Shown here: in pieces, positions 62,391-64,000 of the stretch
Layout of the letters: the number at the start of each line of letters is the position of its first letter
Position numbering within the stretch: position 1 is the stretch's first letter
Assembly: GCA_002298165.1 (NCBI GenBank)
Contig: DBMI01000097.1
Coordinates: 1 to 64,000, forward strand
Origin: Desulfarculales bacterium UBA702
Lineage (GTDB): Bacteria; Desulfobacterota; Syntrophobacteria; Syntrophobacterales; Syntrophobacteraceae
Direction: 5' to 3'
Length of the DNA: 64,000 bases
Notes under the pieces: model-generated
Told to the model about the DNA's origin: nothing
Databases searched by the model: none
The model's input: the letters and a program-made list of their open reading frames with translations, nothing else
Translations under genes and position numbers: made by a program

Positions 62391-63039
62391 AAGTGTTTAC
62401 CGAGTCAGACTGTGTTGATTGGCCCGGCAATTTTGCGTGCCTTTGTGGCAGCATGGCGAGACATGGCCCTTGGGTGTTGCAACATGCTACGAATTTTAAG
62501 TTTTCAACAATATCTTATTTGATCTTTTAGAGTTGAGATCACATAAGGTGGTGTGAATCAACGCGTTCCATACTGAAGCGAAAACTCTCGGAAAATGAGG
62601 CATGTTATCGTTTTTGGAACAGATCAAAGTGTGCCAATGAAACATGTCTTTATTCATAATGTGCTTTCTTCGAGCAAGTTTCCGATGCGAACAATTTGCA
62701 ACAATTTTCTGCCGTGATTCGACAAAGTGGTGCTGGATCGTAATTGCCGCTAAATTATTCTTGACACATAGGCACAAAAGGCAGAATAATCACGTGCGGG
62801 GAATCACAAGTTAGAAGTAAAATTGCGGATCGTACGGCAGCAATTTTCCTCCTACTCAAATAGAGTTCTCTATCCTGCTCAAGCTCTTAATACTCACACT
62901 CTTCGCTGTAATCTAATCGTATCTCCTCTGCTCCCCCGTTGCCGAGCTATCCCTTGCATCCCGGCCGAATTATATCCCCGAGGAGCCGAATGCGTAACAA
63001 CCCGCTTGAGCGGAGCTATTCAAGTTTTCAGGACACAGG
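62391..63039. other. Long intergenic region with a probable promoter
   Basis: 649 bases with no supported gene; leftward frames are weak. A TTGACA at 62761 with AATAAT downstream is listed separately. It serves the Cys-rich protein and CoA-transferase that follow. Confidence 0.45.
62761..62790 (+). promoter_or_regulatory. Probable sigma-70 promoter
   Basis: Perfect TTGACA (62761-62766) and AATAAT (62785-62790) with an 18-base spacer (or GAATAA with 17). About 250 bases before the Cys-rich gene at 63040. Confidence 0.5.
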
Positions 63040-63246
63040 ATGGACAAATTTGAGAAGACCTGCGACGAATGTGGCAGGTCCGAGAACGATTTCCACTACT
63101 GCAGCACCCGATGCATGCTACCAAGCTGTATGGAATGTTCATTTCTTCTACAGTTATATGGTACCGGATGTGGGAACATCCACGTCTATTACTTATGCCG
63201 GGATTGTTATAACGAGAGAATCAAAAGAGGGTTTGTAGAACCCTAG
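63040..63246 (+). CDS. Small cysteine-rich (zinc-finger-like) protein
   Basis: 68 aa with nine cysteines: Cys8 and 11 (CDEC), 21 and 25, 30 and 33 (CMEC), 44, 53 and 56 (CRDC). The paired CxxC motifs suggest two or more zinc sites. ATG has AGGA about 8 bases upstream. Located 72 bases before the CoA-transferase gene on the same strand, perhaps in one transcript. No family recognised. Confidence 0.6.
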   Translation: MDKFEKTCDECGRSENDFHYCSTRCMLPSCMECSFLLQLYGTGCGNIHVYYLCRDCYNERIKRGFVEP

Positions 63247-63317
63247 CAAGGAGGTGGGCGCTAAGGGACAATCCAATGCTATTTCCAATTCCAATTAATT
63301 CAGAGGAGGCTTTAAAA

Positions 63318-64000
63318 ATGGCTGTAGACAAATTGATGTCACTCAAGGAAGCGGTTTCAAAGTACATCCACGATGGAGACACTGTTTATTACGGTGGGTT
63401 TCAGATCATGGTTCCCATGGCGCTTACTCACGAAATTATCAGGCAGAAGAAAAGAAATCTTACTACAATAGAATCTTCCACGGACGTTGGCGGATTGGAC
63501 CTTTTGGTTGGAGCTGGTTGCGTCAGTGAGATTCACTCGGCGTGGATCATGAACTGGTATGTGAAAGCCCCCTATGCAATCCGCAGGGCTTTCCAGTCCA
63601 AGCAAACAAAAAGATTCGATGTATCCAACTTCGCCGCCACAAGCGCTCTGATAGCCGGCTTCCTTGGTGTTCCTTTTCTTCCCGTTCGCGGAAACATCGG
63701 CACTGACATGCTGAAACTCAATCCTACCGATTTGAAGATGGTTAAGGATCCCTTTTCCGGTGAAGAAATGACGGCAGTGCGCGCATGGCGCGCCGACGTT
63801 GCCGTCATCCACGCTCAGGTAGCTGATAGGCTCGGAAACGTAATGAGTTGGGGCACAAGGGGTGTTACGGATGAATTCGGTGCTATGGGCGCCAAAAGGG
63901 GCGTAATCGTAACGGCCGAAGAGATAGTAGAGCCCGAAATCACCAGGGCCGATCCTGACCGCACCGTGGTTCCCTATTTCAAGACGCTTGCTGTTGTACA
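63318..64000 (+). CDS. CoA-transferase subunit A, partial (runs off the window)
   Basis: 227 complete codons, no stop before the right edge. ATG 63318 is preceded by GAGGAGG. Family-I CoA-transferase alpha subunit (glutaconate/3-oxoadipate CoA-transferase type): SLKEAVSKYIHDGDTVYYGGF with the glycine-rich start, EIIRQKKRNLTTIE, and VPFLPVRGNIGTDML and the later WRADVAVIHAQVADRLGNV. It transfers CoA between short acids. A beta subunit should follow outside the window. It suits the acyl-CoA metabolism of the neighbourhood. Confidence 0.85.
   Translation, partial: MAVDKLMSLKEAVSKYIHDGDTVYYGGFQIMVPMALTHEIIRQKKRNLTTIESSTDVGGLDLLVGAGCVSEIHSAWIMNWYVKAPYAIRRAFQSKQTKRFDVSNFAATSALIAGFLGVPFLPVRGNIGTDMLKLNPTDLKMVKDPFSGEEMTAVRAWRADVAVIHAQVADRLGNVMSWGTRGVTDEFGAMGAKRGVIVTAEEIVEPEITRADPDRTVVPYFKTLAVV

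Overview
The window looks like chromosomal DNA of a Gram-negative, largely anaerobic bacterium. My best guess is a syntrophic or sulfate-reducing member of Desulfobacterota (Syntrophobacter-like). That is inference from gene content: a complete tolQRAB-pal-cpoB cluster (outer membrane), an oxygen-sensitive [4Fe-4S] class I fumarase, a RACo-type corrinoid-protein activator, a CoA-transferase subunit and an orphan NtrC-type regulator. No rRNA, phage, IS element or CRISPR array was found. There is one tRNA gene (tRNA-His).

Layout. 1-8.4 kb: small unknowns, class I fumarase, a PIN-PhoH ATPase, thioredoxin reductase, a flavin reductase and a DUF2267 protein. 8.6-12.9 kb: an operon read leftward of ECF sigma factor, zinc-finger anti-sigma factor and a large secreted VIT/von Willebrand A protein, with a near-consensus sigma-E-type promoter in front of the sigma gene. 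13.2-18.9 kb: glutamate racemase, a nested palindromic element, a 3-methyladenine glycosylase, an amidohydrolase, an inositol-monophosphatase-like enzyme and an AEC carrier. 19-23.7 kb: orphan NtrC regulator, pyrC, pyrB, and greA with a terminator-like leader. 24-29.5 kb: a lipoprotein with a metalloprotease motif, a DKDR-repeat secreted protein, a DsbD-like transporter and an MltD-like transglycosylase.

29.6-35.7 kb: sirtuin plus tolQRAB-pal-cpoB. 35.9-42.2 kb: MFS carrier, TauE/SafE carrier, a lone GspE/PilB ATPase and a membrane metallophosphoesterase. 42.2-48.0 kb: ptsH, ptsI and smpB reading leftward, a membrane lipase and a RACo-type activator. 48.1-51.3 kb: a glycosyltransferase-like protein, a divergent RelA/SpoT-fold protein and a PP2C phosphatase. 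About 51.5 kb: a decayed SPASM radical-SAM gene. 52.1-54.6 kb: an MBOAT/AlgJ pair for glycan O-acetylation.

55.1-60.1 kb is the most unusual stretch, a polyester-granule island. A PhaC-like synthase (Cys284/Asp/His483 triad) shares it with two paralogous mini-phasins, an acyl carrier protein and two unknown small proteins. The window closes with a Cys-rich protein, tRNA-His, an O-methyltransferase, another Cys-rich protein and the start of a CoA-transferase that runs off the right edge.

Start codons were re-chosen from ribosome binding sites, signal peptides and overlaps. Two small genes (56 and 57 codons), the pseudogene and the edge gene were read directly from the DNA.
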